Assembly: GCA_963665005.2 (NCBI GenBank)
Contig: CAXXTQ010000001.1
Coordinates: 2,852,001-2,916,000 of the forward strand
Length of the DNA: 64,000 nucleotides
Direction: 5' to 3'
DNA from: G963665005 sp963665005
Lineage (GTDB): Bacteria > Bacillota > Clostridia > Christensenellales > SZUA-584
Positions 44,191-52,843 of this stretch are shown in pieces. Below the pieces are notes generated by a model. The model was not told where the DNA came from and made no database searches. It worked only from the letters and a program-made list of their open reading frames with translations. Made by a program: the position numbers and the translations under genes. Numbering within the stretch: position 1 is the first letter of the stretch; each line of letters opens with the position of its first letter.

Positions 44191-45693
44191 TTAGGAAAGC
44201 TCTAGGTACAGCTTTTCCAAAAGGTGATGCGCCTTAGTATAATTTCCGTACATTTGCTTATTAACATCTTTATCTTTATTGGCAACCACACGTTGTATAG
44301 CGTAATTATCCCACAGCCCTTTAATCAAGGTATCTTTGTCGAGCCCTATGCTTATGGCTCCCATCAAGGCTGCGCCTGTGCAGGCATCCACCGCCGGAGT
44401 CACTATCAGCTCTTTATCAAGAAGATTTGCAATCATCTGTGTCCATACTTTGCTTTTTCCGCCGCCGCCTGTGACAACGCACTCTTTTATCGATATGTTT
44501 CCATATTTTTCGAGGTCGTCCATACCGTCTTTTAAAGCACACGCCGCGCCTTCCTGAGCAGCCCTTATGAAATGCCCGAGCTTATGGCCAGGAGAAACTC
44601 CGAGAAACGCGCCCTTCATATGGCTCTTCCAATACGGAGCGCCGTTTATGAAAGGATTAAATATCAGCCCGCCCGAGCCAACCGGTATTTTTTTGGATTC
44701 TTTTTCGAGCTCTGAATACATATCGTCGTCCAGCGGTTTTTCCAGTACGCCGCTCGCAAAAGTATCTCTTACCCATCTCATAACATGCGCGAACGATTGC
44801 GTAGTGCCTTGTATAAGCCAAATACCGTCTTTATAGTATCCGCTGCATATTCCTTTCATGTGTGGGTCTAATATCGGTTCATTTACAGGAACGGTCATAG
44901 CCGCGGCAGACCCCAGCCTCATCATACAATCTCCCGGCTTAAATGCTTTTGCTGCAAAGTTTTCTGCACCTAAATCTCCCGAACCTGCCGCTACAGGAGT
45001 GCCCTCCATAAGTCCTGTTTCGAGCGCAGCCGTTTTACTGATTTTCCCTGTTATCTGAGTTGAATAATATATGTCCGGAAAAAATTTCCGGTCAATATTC
45101 AGCTCGCTCAAAATCTCTGTTGACCACTTATTTGTTCTAATGTCATGCATAAGAGTACTCGAAGCGTCATTACAGTCGGTCGCGAAATCATTTGTTAACC
45201 TGTACCGTATATAATCCTTGCTGAGCAGTATCTTATCTATTCTCGCATATGCTTCAGGTTCGTGTTTTTTTAGCCATACAAGCTTTGTAAGCGTATATTG
45301 CTGGTTAACAGGATTACAGGTTATCCGGCTGATAGTATCACCCATAGCCGCTTTTAACTCTTCAGTTTCAGGTATATTTCTTCTATCCATCCACATTATT
45401 ACCGGGCGTACAGGTTTTCTATCTTTATCAAGCCCTAAAAGGCTGACCATTTGTCCGGTTAAACCAACAGATAATATTTCCTCTTTTTTTATGGCCGACT
45501 CCTGCATGCAAATTTTAATAGCTTCGATTGCGGAACTATACCATTTTAAAGCGTCAAACTCTATCCATGTTCCACCGTGGCTGTAATCGAGCGAATATTC
45601 AACTACAGATTTCCCGGCAATTTTACCATTGGAGTCTATTAATGCAACCTTGCAGCTGCTTGTACCTGTATCAATACCTAAATGATAAGCCAT
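44191..45693 (-). CDS. FGGY-family carbohydrate kinase (xylulokinase-like)
   Basis: 500 residues. N-terminal phosphate motif GIDTGTSSCKVALID; the FGGY_N substrate region includes GLTGQMVSLLGLDKDRKPVRPVIMWMDRR; the C-terminal motif is ECVVTGGGGKSKVWTQMIANLLDKEL. It phosphorylates a ketopentose or polyol after uptake. It resembles xylulokinases more than glycerol or rhamnulose kinases, but the substrate is not fixed. Confidence 0.9.
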   Translation of the reverse strand: MAYHLGIDTGTSSCKVALIDSNGKIAGKSVVEYSLDYSHGGTWIEFDALKWYSSAIEAIKICMQESAIKKEEILSVGLTGQMVSLLGLDKDRKPVRPVIMWMDRRNIPETEELKAAMGDTISRITCNPVNQQYTLTKLVWLKKHEPEAYARIDKILLSKDYIRYRLTNDFATDCNDASSTLMHDIRTNKWSTEILSELNIDRKFFPDIYYSTQITGKISKTAALETGLMEGTPVAAGSGDLGAENFAAKAFKPGDCMMRLGSAAAMTVPVNEPILDPHMKGICSGYYKDGIWLIQGTTQSFAHVMRWVRDTFASGVLEKPLDDDMYSELEKESKKIPVGSGGLIFNPFINGAPYWKSHMKGAFLGVSPGHKLGHFIRAAQEGAACALKDGMDDLEKYGNISIKECVVTGGGGKSKVWTQMIANLLDKELIVTPAVDACTGAALMGAISIGLDKDTLIKGLWDNYAIQRVVANKDKDVNKQMYGNYTKAHHLLEKLYLELS

Positions 45694-45721
45694 AACCTTT
45701 TCTCCTCATAAATTAATTGCT

Positions 45722-46750
45722 TTACTTCGCCAAGCTGAGGACAAAATCTAAAAATTTAATCACCTCAAAATCAGTTTCGTTTTCTGCAAAGTTAGAGAAA
45801 CAATGGCTGCACGATACAATGAGTTTTTGCGCGTTTATGTTTTTTACCTGTTCTATACGCCGCAAAGTTATTCTTTTAGATATTTCGGGCGCACAAACTT
45901 TAAGCGTCGGCCCTCCGCAGCATTTTGCATCTTTTTTGTTATATTTCAGCTCTTTTAGCTCAACATTTGCAGCCCTGAAAATACCCCTGACCGTTGTTTC
46001 ATCTTCTCTGCCGCGCACAAGTTTGCACGGGTCATGGTACGTAATGCTTTTGCTATTCGCATTCTCTAGTTTTAGGCTGCCGTTATCTATCAAGTCTTTA
46101 ATATATTCCGTAACAGAAACTACTTTCTCTGTACCTTTGAGCCTGTCGAATAGATGCGGAGAATCTATCACTACGCTTTTAATATTTTTTTCTTCAGTTA
46201 ATTTTATAATTTTATCAAGATATTTATTACTTGCATCCCATACGCCCAGCTCATATAAAAGTGCGCTGTCGTGTTCGCCTTCAATAATTACAGTTGCATC
46301 TACTCCCGCTTTGACGGCAATTTTTTCGAATGCGTTTGCATTATCTTTATCAGAAGTTATAAATACGACCGGTTTATCCGCTAATTTTGAAACATCGGCA
46401 TTCTCCCAGACACAATCTTTTTGTATCTTTTGAGCATATTCTTTTACTTCTTCGGGCAGAAGCCCCGCTTCGCTGATATCCGCTCTTCCTGCCGCCATAG
46501 CTGCGGGAATATCTGTATCGTCAAAGCCACACTGTGTGCAAAGGCCGCAAAGGCAGCATTCATACATTCTTTCTATCTTCTGTTCATCCCAGTCTCTTAC
46601 ACCGCTGTTGACCAAAGACAAAAGCAGCATCTTGCCCCTGGGCATATTAGTCTCAAGCCCTGTTTCTATTCCAACGCTGCAAATAAAGTTGGCCATAGGA
46701 CAATTGCGCCATTCACTTATAGTTTTTATATGTTTATCTGTATTTTTCAT
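45722..46750 (-). CDS. Fe-S oxidoreductase with CCG domain (GlcF/HdrB-like)
   Basis: 342 residues. One N-terminal cluster motif CCLCGLCTQCGF (about 64-75), and in the C-terminal half a CCG-type domain: CKLVRGREDETTVRG, KCCGGPTLKVC and VSCSHC. Such proteins accept electrons from a GlcD-type flavoprotein. The gene overlaps the FAD oxidase gene by four bases (ATGA), a GlcD-GlcF-like pair. GlcF usually carries two ferredoxin clusters; only one is evident here. Confidence 0.85.
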   Translation of the reverse strand: MKNTDKHIKTISEWRNCPMANFICSVGIETGLETNMPRGKMLLLSLVNSGVRDWDEQKIERMYECCLCGLCTQCGFDDTDIPAAMAAGRADISEAGLLPEEVKEYAQKIQKDCVWENADVSKLADKPVVFITSDKDNANAFEKIAVKAGVDATVIIEGEHDSALLYELGVWDASNKYLDKIIKLTEEKNIKSVVIDSPHLFDRLKGTEKVVSVTEYIKDLIDNGSLKLENANSKSITYHDPCKLVRGREDETTVRGIFRAANVELKELKYNKKDAKCCGGPTLKVCAPEISKRITLRRIEQVKNINAQKLIVSCSHCFSNFAENETDFEVIKFLDFVLSLAK

Positions 46751-48192
46751 TTTCCTATCATACCTAACTTTCCAATATTCATTATCCTGTTTGGATCTAA
46801 TGCTTTTTTTATCTTCTCTAAAACATTGAAAGCGTCGCCGTACTGCTCTCTCATATGTTTTGCCAGCTGTATTCCGATTCCATGATGTTCATTTAAAACA
46901 CCGCCGTTTTCCAGTATCGCTTTTGCGCCCACAGTCCATATCTTATTATTAAGCTCGATGCCTTCCCGGGGGTCGGCAGGCGGCTTTTCGATTATAAAAT
47001 TGGGATATACGGAAGCGCCCCAGTCATACCAGTGTGAAAAATGTGCTACATATTTTACGCCCCATTCTTTGAATTCCTCTTCTACAGCACTTTTCATTCC
47101 GCGATATACATTCTCGATATCTTTATGCAGAGCGCAAGAATCCAGAACGCCGTAAAGGCATGTGGAAGATTCCAATGTAAAAGGCGGATAGTAAAAATCA
47201 AAACGTTTTTTCCACCAGTTCCATCCCGGCTCGGGTCCTAAATCTTGTGCGCCGTTTTTAAAACAGATGTCCAAAGTAACTTTTTCTTCAACCTCTGCTA
47301 TTTCTTTAAAACCATCGAATCCGAGTACCATATAGCCGCCGGTATCAATTTTTATTCCGAGAACTTTTTCGACCATTACTTTTGTGTCATTTTCGTCGTA
47401 AATCCGCACAACGCTAGGTTTTAAACCGCTTACCATAATCTCTCTTGCCGATTCGAGCGCTTTGTGAAGGTTATCGAACAGCAATGCCCTGAACAACATT
47501 TTTTCGGGCAGCTTCTTGATTTTTAATGTAACACTTGTTATTATTCCGTAAACACCTTCGGCGCCGAGGAAAAGTTTTTCAAAGCTTGGGCCTGTTGAAT
47601 GAACGGGAATAGGAAGGCTCTTAACAATTTCGCCGTCGGGCAGCACAGCCTCAAGGTTTATCACCATATCTTCTATCTTGCCGTATTTGCTTGAAAAATG
47701 CCCGCTGCCTCTGCAAGAGAGAAAACCGCCGAGAGTTGAACAATACATAGATGCAGGAAAGTGATTTAACGTATAGCCTTTGTTGTTAAGCTGCGTTTCT
47801 AAATCGATCTGCATTATTCCTGTTTGAACGTTAACGTTAAAGCTTTTTTCATCGATATCAAAAATATTGTTCATTTTCTTCATGTCAATCAATATGCCGC
47901 CATCGATCGCTAAAACTCCGCCCAGCCCGCCGGCGCCGCCGCCTCTTGGAACTATCGGTATATCATTTCTATTAGCAAATTTGACTACCTCTGAAACCTG
48001 TTGCGTTGTTTCAGGAAATACGACCACATCCGGCCTTGGAGGCTTACATCCTTCATTTATCCAAACGCGTGAAGGCCACCATCCGTCTATCGAATAAGAA
48101 TCAAGATCGCATTCCAAATCGGTTATGTTATCTTTCCCTACTATTGTTTTTAATTCGTCATACATTAAAAATTGTTTAAAAGTATTTCTCAT
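46747..48192 (-). CDS. FAD-linked oxidase (GlcD/D-lactate dehydrogenase type)
   Basis: 481 residues. FAD_binding_4 domain with IPIVPRGGGAGGLGGVLAIDGGILIDMKKM (about 77-106) and the GGFLSCRGSGHFSSKYG segment. The C-terminal substrate domain contains GVLNEHHGIGIQLAKHM, the FAD-oxidase C-terminal His motif. It oxidises a 2-hydroxy acid or polyol-derived alcohol and passes electrons to the coupled Fe-S protein. It follows the Gfo/Idh gene by seven bases. Confidence 0.9.
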   Translation of the reverse strand: MRNTFKQFLMYDELKTIVGKDNITDLECDLDSYSIDGWWPSRVWINEGCKPPRPDVVVFPETTQQVSEVVKFANRNDIPIVPRGGGAGGLGGVLAIDGGILIDMKKMNNIFDIDEKSFNVNVQTGIMQIDLETQLNNKGYTLNHFPASMYCSTLGGFLSCRGSGHFSSKYGKIEDMVINLEAVLPDGEIVKSLPIPVHSTGPSFEKLFLGAEGVYGIITSVTLKIKKLPEKMLFRALLFDNLHKALESAREIMVSGLKPSVVRIYDENDTKVMVEKVLGIKIDTGGYMVLGFDGFKEIAEVEEKVTLDICFKNGAQDLGPEPGWNWWKKRFDFYYPPFTLESSTCLYGVLDSCALHKDIENVYRGMKSAVEEEFKEWGVKYVAHFSHWYDWGASVYPNFIIEKPPADPREGIELNNKIWTVGAKAILENGGVLNEHHGIGIQLAKHMREQYGDAFNVLEKIKKALDPNRIMNIGKLGMIGK

Positions 48193-48199
48193 TACTGTT

Positions 48200-49222
48200 T
48201 TACCTTTCTCCGATTACTATTTGCCATTTTTTCTCAAATCCAAGCTGATCGCATATTTCATATATCAATTCGATATTCTTCCATTCGTCATAAAGACTAG
48301 GATGCACAACTTCTCTCGAGTGAATCGCATCGCAGAACGTCTTAAAATTAGGTACGTATCCATCAAGAACGTGCGTCATATTAACGCTTAGCGGTACCCA
48401 GTCGCTTTCCCACGACTGTGAATTGTTATCTTCATAGTAGGTGACCTTGCGCGCATTTTCTACCATTACGGCATTTCGGTGCGCTACAACTTCAAGCTTT
48501 TCGCTGTGGCAGCCTCGGTTTCCCTCTGTACCCCAGGAAGCAACCCCCAAAACACCGCTCTCAAAGTTGCATATAAGGCCGACAGGGCTTCTGTCAATTC
48601 CTCTTTTATTGCCTAATACTTTTACCTCTCCTATGTCTCCGCCAAATGCCCTGAAAATATCTATTACATGAATGTGCCATTCCATCATACCTGTCAGAAA
48701 AGTGGCGTAAGGATAGCCGTGTGATTTCGATTCAATTACCATGACTTCGCCGAAATCAGGTTCTTTTACTATATCCATTGCCTTTCTGTATGCTATAGAG
48801 CCGCGTTTTTGATGGTCTACCATTACTATTCTTTTAAGGTCGCATGCCATTTCCCAAAGATCTTTGCACTCTTCAGGAGTTACAGTCGCCGGTTTTTCCA
48901 CAAACACATCAAGGCCGGCATTCATAGCGTCTTTTACGACTTTTGGATGAACAGCCGCGTTTATGCAGACCACTACCCCGTCAAGCTCTTCCTTATCGAA
49001 CATTTCAAGATAATCTTTATATGCTCTTTCAAATCCAAATTGTTTTCTTACCAGTTCTGCACGATCGATATCCAAGTCACATACCGCAACACGTTCGATA
49101 GACGGCAAGTACATAAGGCTTGGGAAAAGCATGTTTGTCGCATGAATACCTGCACCTATGAACGCTAACTTTGTTGGCTGCACATCAATATTCCAATCTT
49201 TTGTGTCAAACTTTCCTCTCAT
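48200..49222 (-). CDS. Gfo/Idh/MocA family oxidoreductase
   Basis: 340 residues. LAFIGAGIHATNMLFPSL Rossmann start, VVCINAAVHPKVVKDAMNAG, and FVEKPATVTPEEC (EKP motif). It is the first gene of the sugar operon, starting behind AAAGGAGGAGTAACA. It probably oxidises the transported sugar or an intermediate. Unlike the 36429-37607 paralogue it is tied to transport and kinase genes. Confidence 0.9.
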   Translation of the reverse strand: MRGKFDTKDWNIDVQPTKLAFIGAGIHATNMLFPSLMYLPSIERVAVCDLDIDRAELVRKQFGFERAYKDYLEMFDKEELDGVVVCINAAVHPKVVKDAMNAGLDVFVEKPATVTPEECKDLWEMACDLKRIVMVDHQKRGSIAYRKAMDIVKEPDFGEVMVIESKSHGYPYATFLTGMMEWHIHVIDIFRAFGGDIGEVKVLGNKRGIDRSPVGLICNFESGVLGVASWGTEGNRGCHSEKLEVVAHRNAVMVENARKVTYYEDNNSQSWESDWVPLSVNMTHVLDGYVPNFKTFCDAIHSREVVHPSLYDEWKNIELIYEICDQLGFEKKWQIVIGER

Positions 49223-49335
49223 TGTTACTCCTCCTTTTTAATCTTTATCATAATCATTTTTTGTTTAAAAAAAGTTTTTGGTATTTGCAAAGGTTTTCTT
49301 CTCCAATTCCTTTGCCTTTTAAAAGCATTAGTAAA

Positions 49336-49352
49336 GTTTCATTATTTGAAAT
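49336..49352. promoter_or_regulatory. Candidate IclR operator 1
   Basis: GTTTCA-TTATT-TGAAAT, a 17-bp near-perfect palindrome about 115 bases upstream of the sugar operon. It shares both arms with the site at 49444. Confidence 0.6.
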
Positions 49353-49443
49353 CATCATTTCATTTATTTATAATATATTATTCTACACAAAATTTAAAAA
49401 TCCTTCTTTTCCCAATAAAATAATTTTATTATTACAAACATCG

Positions 49444-49460
49444 GTTTCATATATTGAAAC
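49444..49460. promoter_or_regulatory. Candidate IclR operator 2
   Basis: GTTTCA-TATAT-TGAAAC, a perfect 6-bp-arm palindrome, 108 bases from site 1 (about ten helical turns). IclR-family operators such as that of KdgR have this kind of TTTCA/TGAAA symmetry. The rest of 49223-49638 is AT-rich and holds no gene. Confidence 0.65.
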
Positions 49461-49638
49461 ATACACTATGTGGTATAATATTACCAGCTCAAAATACACT
49501 GTAAAAATAAATCGCTTAAAAAGTCCCTTATAATTATAGATAAAATGATATTAAAAAAGAACTGCTAAAAAGCAGCGATAGATTTTTTAAATAGTTAAAA
49601 AGTTTATTACTGGATATTTTAATTAATGAAATTTGTCT

Positions 49639-50397
49639 TTATATGTTATCAGGTGAATTTAAACTATGCGAAAGACGAGAAGCAACTTCTTTGATTATCT
49701 TTCCATAGTTATTCATTTCTGTGATATTGATTCTGCTTGACGGGCCTGTAATTCCAACAGATGCGATCGGATAATTAATATAATCTAAAACCGGGCAGGC
49801 GACACAGCGTATACCATCCACAATTTCCTGATCGTCAAAAGCATAGCCAACCTCTCTAATTTTTTCAAGGGATAATCTCAATTCTTTTTTTGAGAGTATT
49901 GTATTGCTTGTTCGGCGCTCTAATTCAATTTGATCTATTATCAAATCCCTTTGGCTGCTATCTAAAAAAGCCAAATACGCTTTGCCAATTGCTGTGCAAT
50001 GAAGAGGATCTTGAGTGCCTATACTTTCGGACAGATTTATAAACCCCTTACTGTTTTCTATATCAATAGTTATAATAGTATTTCTTTGTGTCGGTACACT
50101 CAGCTGTGCGCTTTCGCCCGTTTTAGCAACTATCTCTGCTAAATAAGGCTTTGCCAATTTAATTAAATTCTTACTGTTTAACAGCGTCGGCCTGTAGCGC
50201 AGCAAGCCCAAACTCAGACGGTACATTTTTGAATCGTTATCTTTATCTACAAATTCATTCTCAACTAAAGCAGTCAGCAAACGATAAGCAGAGCTCTTAT
50301 TCATATTCGTGACACTCGCTATTTGAGTTAATGAAAGCTGATCATGATCCCTCAAAGTATCTAAAATATTTATCGCTTCGTTAAGTGTTTTACTCAT
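49639..50397 (-). CDS. IclR-family transcriptional regulator
   Basis: 252 residues from ATG 50397 behind GAGGAAGAAT. N-terminal winged helix (LNEAINILDTLRDHDQLSLTQIASVTNMNKSSAYRLLTALVENEF) and C-terminal IclR effector domain (SESIGTQDPLHCTAIGKAYLAFL, and RCVACPVLDYINYPIASVGITGPSSRI). It is upstream of and codirectional with the sugar operon, separated by 416 bases with two palindromes, so it likely represses that operon until its sugar ligand appears. Confidence 0.92.
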   Translation of the reverse strand: MSKTLNEAINILDTLRDHDQLSLTQIASVTNMNKSSAYRLLTALVENEFVDKDNDSKMYRLSLGLLRYRPTLLNSKNLIKLAKPYLAEIVAKTGESAQLSVPTQRNTIITIDIENSKGFINLSESIGTQDPLHCTAIGKAYLAFLDSSQRDLIIDQIELERRTSNTILSKKELRLSLEKIREVGYAFDDQEIVDGIRCVACPVLDYINYPIASVGITGPSSRINITEMNNYGKIIKEVASRLSHSLNSPDNI

Positions 50398-50552
50398 ATT
50401 CTTCCTCAATTATTTTCTTTTGTATATTAGCAATGAATTTTAAATGATGGCTTTTTTAGTATATTAATTGAACTTCTTTTTGTCAATGTATATAAATTAT
50501 ATTTATAAATTTATCTGAAAGATATTTTTTCTATGCAAAAAAAACTTATCGT

Positions 50553-50592
50553 TTGAACCGCAAAACGGTTGTATAAAAACAACCGTTTTGCG
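50553..50592 (-). terminator. Terminator after the holin-like gene
   Basis: GCCGCAAAACGGTTG on the minus strand pairs with CAACCGTTTTGCGGT across an 8-base loop. Ten bases later there is an eight-T run. Confidence 0.75.
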
Positions 50593-50609
50593 GCTCCGTG
50601 ATTTTTTTA

Positions 50610-50879
50610 TTATCCCAGGCTGTCCTTCTGCGTATCTTTAGATTTAATGGCGGTTTGTTTATAAAGCTGATTCGCCAAAACGGTTACTCCTGCTATCAAT
50701 ATTCCCTGCAGTATTCCGTCAAAGCTCATTCCGGCTAAGAAAAAAGCCCCTATTATACCGAGCCCGAGCAGAATCCAGGGGATTATCCAATCTGCAAGCT
50801 TTGGAATTTTTTTTAAAAATACGCCTATAATGTACAGCACGGGTATTAAAATATACGCATCTTTAATAATATAATCCAT
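50610..50879 (-). CDS. Phage holin-like protein (Hol44 type)
   Basis: 89 residues from ATG 50879, behind GGAGGCTAACATA; in-frame ATGs slightly upstream lie too close to a ribosome site. Three hydrophobic stretches; MDYIIKDAYILIPVLYIIGV followed by IPWILLGLGIIGAF and GILIAGVTVLANQLYKQ is the pattern of holin superfamily Hol44. No lysin gene is adjacent. It may be a phage relic or a domesticated membrane protein. Confidence 0.75.
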   Translation of the reverse strand: MDYIIKDAYILIPVLYIIGVFLKKIPKLADWIIPWILLGLGIIGAFFLAGMSFDGILQGILIAGVTVLANQLYKQTAIKSKDTQKDSLG

Positions 50880-50962
50880 TATGTTAGCCTCCACTATCAT
50901 CACCTCCAAATTAATATATCTTTACCTTTTTCATCTGCTGCCGTTTATCAAAGCGTTTTTGC

Positions 50963-51064
50963 TCACTTGTGTTTTTCGAGCCTAAAAGCAGCAAAGAAAA
51001 ACAAACATATAATTGTGATAACTGCACCTGCGGCTATACCGACAAGCAACCCGACAACAAACAT
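50963..51064 (-). CDS. 33-residue single-span membrane peptide
   Basis: A short open frame MFVVGLLVGIAAGAVITI, then a Phe/Ala-rich stretch and the basic end RLEKHK. GAGG and GGGAT precede ATG. It resembles the small membrane peptides annotated as DUF3789 near phage and plasmid genes in Clostridia. Too short for firm proof of coding. Confidence 0.5.
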   Translation of the reverse strand: MFVVGLLVGIAAGAVITIICLFFFAAFRLEKHK

Positions 51065-51264
51065 ATCCCAAAAAACCTCTTTTTTATCATATATTTAAAA
51101 GCTTATCCTTTTATAATTATTATGCAGCAGCCTTTTGCTTTATTAATATAAAAAAACCGCTTTGCATTATATTATTTTTTTTAGTTGGCCCCGAGCTGTT
51201 GTAATTCACAAAATTTGGTGTTAGAATATTTTTAATGGTATATTTTTCGGAAAGGCAGATTTTT

Positions 51265-51630
51265 ATGAGTAAAGAAATCGGAAGAAAAATAAAAATTATG
51301 CGCCAATCAAAACACATCTCTCAAAATGAGCTTGCAAAAAAAGCGAGCATCGCGCAGTCCACACTCTCATACATTGAAAGCGGAAAAAAGAATCCCCAGT
51401 TTGATACTCTGTCTGCCGTTTGCAGAGCGCTTGAAACAACCATACTTGATTTATTAACATACGAAGAACAAAAAAACCAAAGCAGAAAATTTAAAGAAAA
51501 TTCGGATATGGCTAAATTGGTTGAAAAAAAGCTTTCTTTCCGCAGTCTTTTGCCGCCCGATGCAATGGAAGAGCTTTTTGAATTTGAAAAATATCTTTAT
51601 CAGAAGTATAAACATGAACAAGCGCAATAG
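51265..51630 (+). CDS. XRE-family helix-turn-helix regulator
   Basis: 121 residues from ATG 51265. HTH_3 domain KIKIMRQSKHISQNELAKKASIAQSTLSYIESGKKNPQFDTLSAVCRALE (about 8-57), then a charged C-terminal tail that may form a coiled coil. It is codirectional with an MBL-fold gene 32 bases downstream and may control it. Confidence 0.85.
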   Translation: MSKEIGRKIKIMRQSKHISQNELAKKASIAQSTLSYIESGKKNPQFDTLSAVCRALETTILDLLTYEEQKNQSRKFKENSDMAKLVEKKLSFRSLLPPDAMEELFEFEKYLYQKYKHEQAQ

Positions 51631-51662
51631 TATAGTATTATAATCCGAAAGAAGATAACATT

Positions 51663-52496
51663 ATGAAGATTTATACACTCGTTGAAAACAGCAAAAAAAA
51701 AGACTCGGCGTTTGCTGCCGAACATGGAATAAGCCTGTATTTTGAGCATAAAGGAAAACGTATTTTGTTTGATACGGGCGCAACGGGGGCGTTTATCTAT
51801 AACGCTACTTTGCTGGGTATCGATTTGTCTAAAGTAGACGTTTGTATAATTTCACACGCTCACTGGGACCATACCGGCGGTTTAACAGATTTTCTTGCTA
51901 TCAACAATCACGCAAAAGTATATATGAAAAGGCAGGTGCAAGACGATTTTTACAGCAAAAAGCTCTTTAAAACGGTAAGAACAGGCCTTGACCCTAAGTT
52001 TTTTGAAAAATTTGCCGACAGAATAGAATTTTTAGATGACGATGTTGAAGTCTCTTCGGGTGTTTTCGCGGCAAACATAAAAAAATACAGGCAGCTGCCC
52101 TTGTATACGTCTATAATGTACAAAAAAGAATCGGGCCGGCTTGTTCGGGATGATTTATCTCACGAGCTTTTTATCGCCGTATCAGTCGGCAGCGAGGTTC
52201 TTGTAATTACCGGCTGCTCTCATAACGGTATTATCAACATACTCATGAGCGCACAAGAGAAATTCGGCAAAGTTAAAGGCGTTATAGGCGGTTTCCATTT
52301 AAACGGCTTTAAAGTACTCGGCGTAAGAGTAAAAAAAGAGCCTCCGTCCGAGCTTCGCGCAATCGCTAAATATATAAGAAATCAAAAAATAAAGAAAGTT
52401 TATACCGGGCACTGCACAGGCGCAAAGCCGCTCGAAAAGCTAGAGCTTACCGCGCGTGCAAAAAAAATGCACTCGGGAGATATCATAGAGATATAA
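51663..52496 (+). CDS. MBL-fold metallohydrolase (DHPS-like group)
   Basis: 277 residues. The metal motif ISHAHWDHTGGL (about 57-68) is the HxHxDH signature. GCSHNGI (about 187) and GGFHLNGF (about 207) carry further ligands, and YTGHCTG the last His. This arrangement matches the subgroup related to 7,8-dihydropterin-6-methyl-4-aminobenzenephosphate synthase. The reaction here is unknown. Confidence 0.88.
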   Translation: MKIYTLVENSKKKDSAFAAEHGISLYFEHKGKRILFDTGATGAFIYNATLLGIDLSKVDVCIISHAHWDHTGGLTDFLAINNHAKVYMKRQVQDDFYSKKLFKTVRTGLDPKFFEKFADRIEFLDDDVEVSSGVFAANIKKYRQLPLYTSIMYKKESGRLVRDDLSHELFIAVSVGSEVLVITGCSHNGIINILMSAQEKFGKVKGVIGGFHLNGFKVLGVRVKKEPPSELRAIAKYIRNQKIKKVYTGHCTGAKPLEKLELTARAKKMHSGDIIEI

Positions 52497-52499
52497 TAT

Positions 52500-52766
52500 A
52501 TGGAAAAAACAAAAGAAATCATTTTCGGTATGGTAGAAAATATGCAGCTTAAAAGAAAAAAGGCGGTTGATAAAAAAACCAAAGCTGTTTATCCAAAGCT
52601 GCAAAACGATATAAACAAAGTAAAGAAAGATTTAGATAAACTTCTTCTTCGGATCTGGCACGCCGATTATAAAAACGATTACCACTCTCTTAGCCTCGAA
52701 GAAGCAAAGAGCATTCTAACGGAATTGCAAGGCGAGATAGATACTATATTAAAAGAAAATTTCTAA
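52500..52766 (+). CDS. Small basic helical protein, unknown
   Basis: 88 residues starting three bases after the MBL stop, so cotranscribed. Highly charged and helical (QLKRKKAVDKKTKAVYPKLQ, then NKVKKDLDKLLLRIWHADY). No family recognised. The IS3 copy begins 18 bases after its stop. Confidence 0.6.
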   Translation: MEKTKEIIFGMVENMQLKRKKAVDKKTKAVYPKLQNDINKVKKDLDKLLLRIWHADYKNDYHSLSLEEAKSILTELQGEIDTILKENF

Positions 52767-52843
52767 ATCATGACCACCCGTCCATGTACTGTTCCAGAGT
52801 TATAGGACAGAAAAAAATACCCCTATCGTAGAATTACTATGAT

